Source: Sepiola atlantica (taxonomy: Eukaryota > Mollusca > Cephalopoda > Sepiida > Sepiolidae). Taken from it: a stretch of DNA of 64,000 nt. The notes beneath the pieces are model-generated. The model was not told the DNA's origin, did no database searches, and was given only the letters and a program-made list of their open reading frames with translations. Location of the stretch: assembly GCA_963556195.1 (NCBI GenBank), contig OY744525.1:61993772-62057771 (forward strand). Direction: 5' to 3'. The translations under genes and the position numbers were made by a program. This document shows positions 63,715 to 64,000 of this stretch, piece by piece; position 1 is the stretch's first letter, and each line of letters begins with the position of its first letter.

Positions 63715-64000
63715 TACAGGTTGACCCTAAAAAATTCCACCCATTAAATTGTTAATAAAATTCACAATCCTTTCTGCAATCCAACCATATTTGGTACAAA
63801 TAAACTTCAATCTATGCTTGACTTGTCCACCAAGTTTCAGTCATGACTATTCAACAGTCTTTGTTTTATCGCCATTCAATGATATGCAGGAACACCTTCG
63901 TGATCGTCGCATTAATAACAGGTGTGATCCTGAATAGGCTTCACATTCACCGAACCTTTTTGTCTGTGGGGTTATCTCAAAGATACTGTCTATCAAAATA
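63715..64000 (+). mobile_element. Mariner-like left end, cut by the window edge
   Basis: TA followed by CAGGTTGACCCT. It shares ATTGTTAATAAAATTCAC, CAACCATATTTGGTACAAA, TAAACTTCAATCTATGC and CTTGTCCACCAAGTTTCAGT with 10,553 and 15,002. A late segment reads ASHSPNLFVCG, close to the third catalytic block of the 10.55 kb copy, so most of the transposase is deleted here too. Confidence 0.75.

Overview
The window looks like a gene-poor stretch of an AT-rich invertebrate genome. The A+T bias, dense (AT)n microsatellites, tRNA- and snRNA-derived SINEs, 5'-truncated non-LTR retrotransposons, mariner and hAT remnants and mini-Helitrons fit a lophotrochozoan, perhaps a cephalopod mollusc; that placement is inference. 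I found no intact protein-coding gene. The longest open frames fall in simple repeats or transposon relics. One short GC-richer frame at 19,353-19,496 is the only candidate exon, and a weak one.

Layout. 0-9 kb: a hammerhead-bearing SINE (816-950), a LINE relic (1,140-2,015), and three long-inverted-repeat elements (5,493-6,201; 6,585-7,190; 7,331-8,093, the last with a perfect 8-bp target duplication). 9-18 kb: a 40-bp minisatellite, a 532-bp mariner deletion derivative, a mariner end next to a 524-bp hAT MITE with an 8-bp duplication, a 240-bp palindromic element and several SINEs. 18-28 kb: snRNA-related SINE, candidate exon, a 15-bp array, decayed long repeats (20.04-21.87 kb), a large 31-bp minisatellite (22.38-24.13 kb), LINE relics and a 55-bp minisatellite. 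28-41 kb: hammerhead-bearing SINE-like elements, a mini-Helitron, several long hairpins (35.04-35.46 kb; a perfect 123-bp inverted repeat at 40,006-40,383) and tail-to-tail LINEs. 41-50 kb: related direct and inverted copies of an unknown repeat, a tandem cluster of U2-snRNA-headed SINEs, and further hairpins. 50-64 kb: a mariner with a U2-headed SINE inside it, a second mini-Helitron with textbook A|TC...CTAG|T ends, a duplicated LINE-plus-flank segment, three (AT)n arrays close together, tRNA-derived SINEs, and a mariner left end cut by the window edge.

The main discovery candidate is a set of hammerhead-ribozyme-like motifs (CUGANGA - stem II - GAAA - short, often palindromic stem III - UH). 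They sit at the 3' ends of several different repeat families, usually just before an A/T tail and a microsatellite. The best are at 59,210-59,254(-) and 36,362-36,407(-), with related copies at 816-860(-), 17,240-17,294(-), 29,672-29,731(-), 30,195-30,251(+), 32,849-32,880(+), 33,843-33,880(+), 34,672-34,720(+), 49,977-50,019(-) and 50,953-50,992(+). In several cases stem changes between copies are compensatory. Two elements (29.65-30.29 kb and 49.9-51.1 kb) carry outward-facing motifs at both ends. Self-cleavage cannot be shown from sequence alone.

The other notable theme is U2-headed SINEs. They begin with about the first 45 nt of U2 snRNA, occur as tandem and nested copies, and exist in at least two body types.
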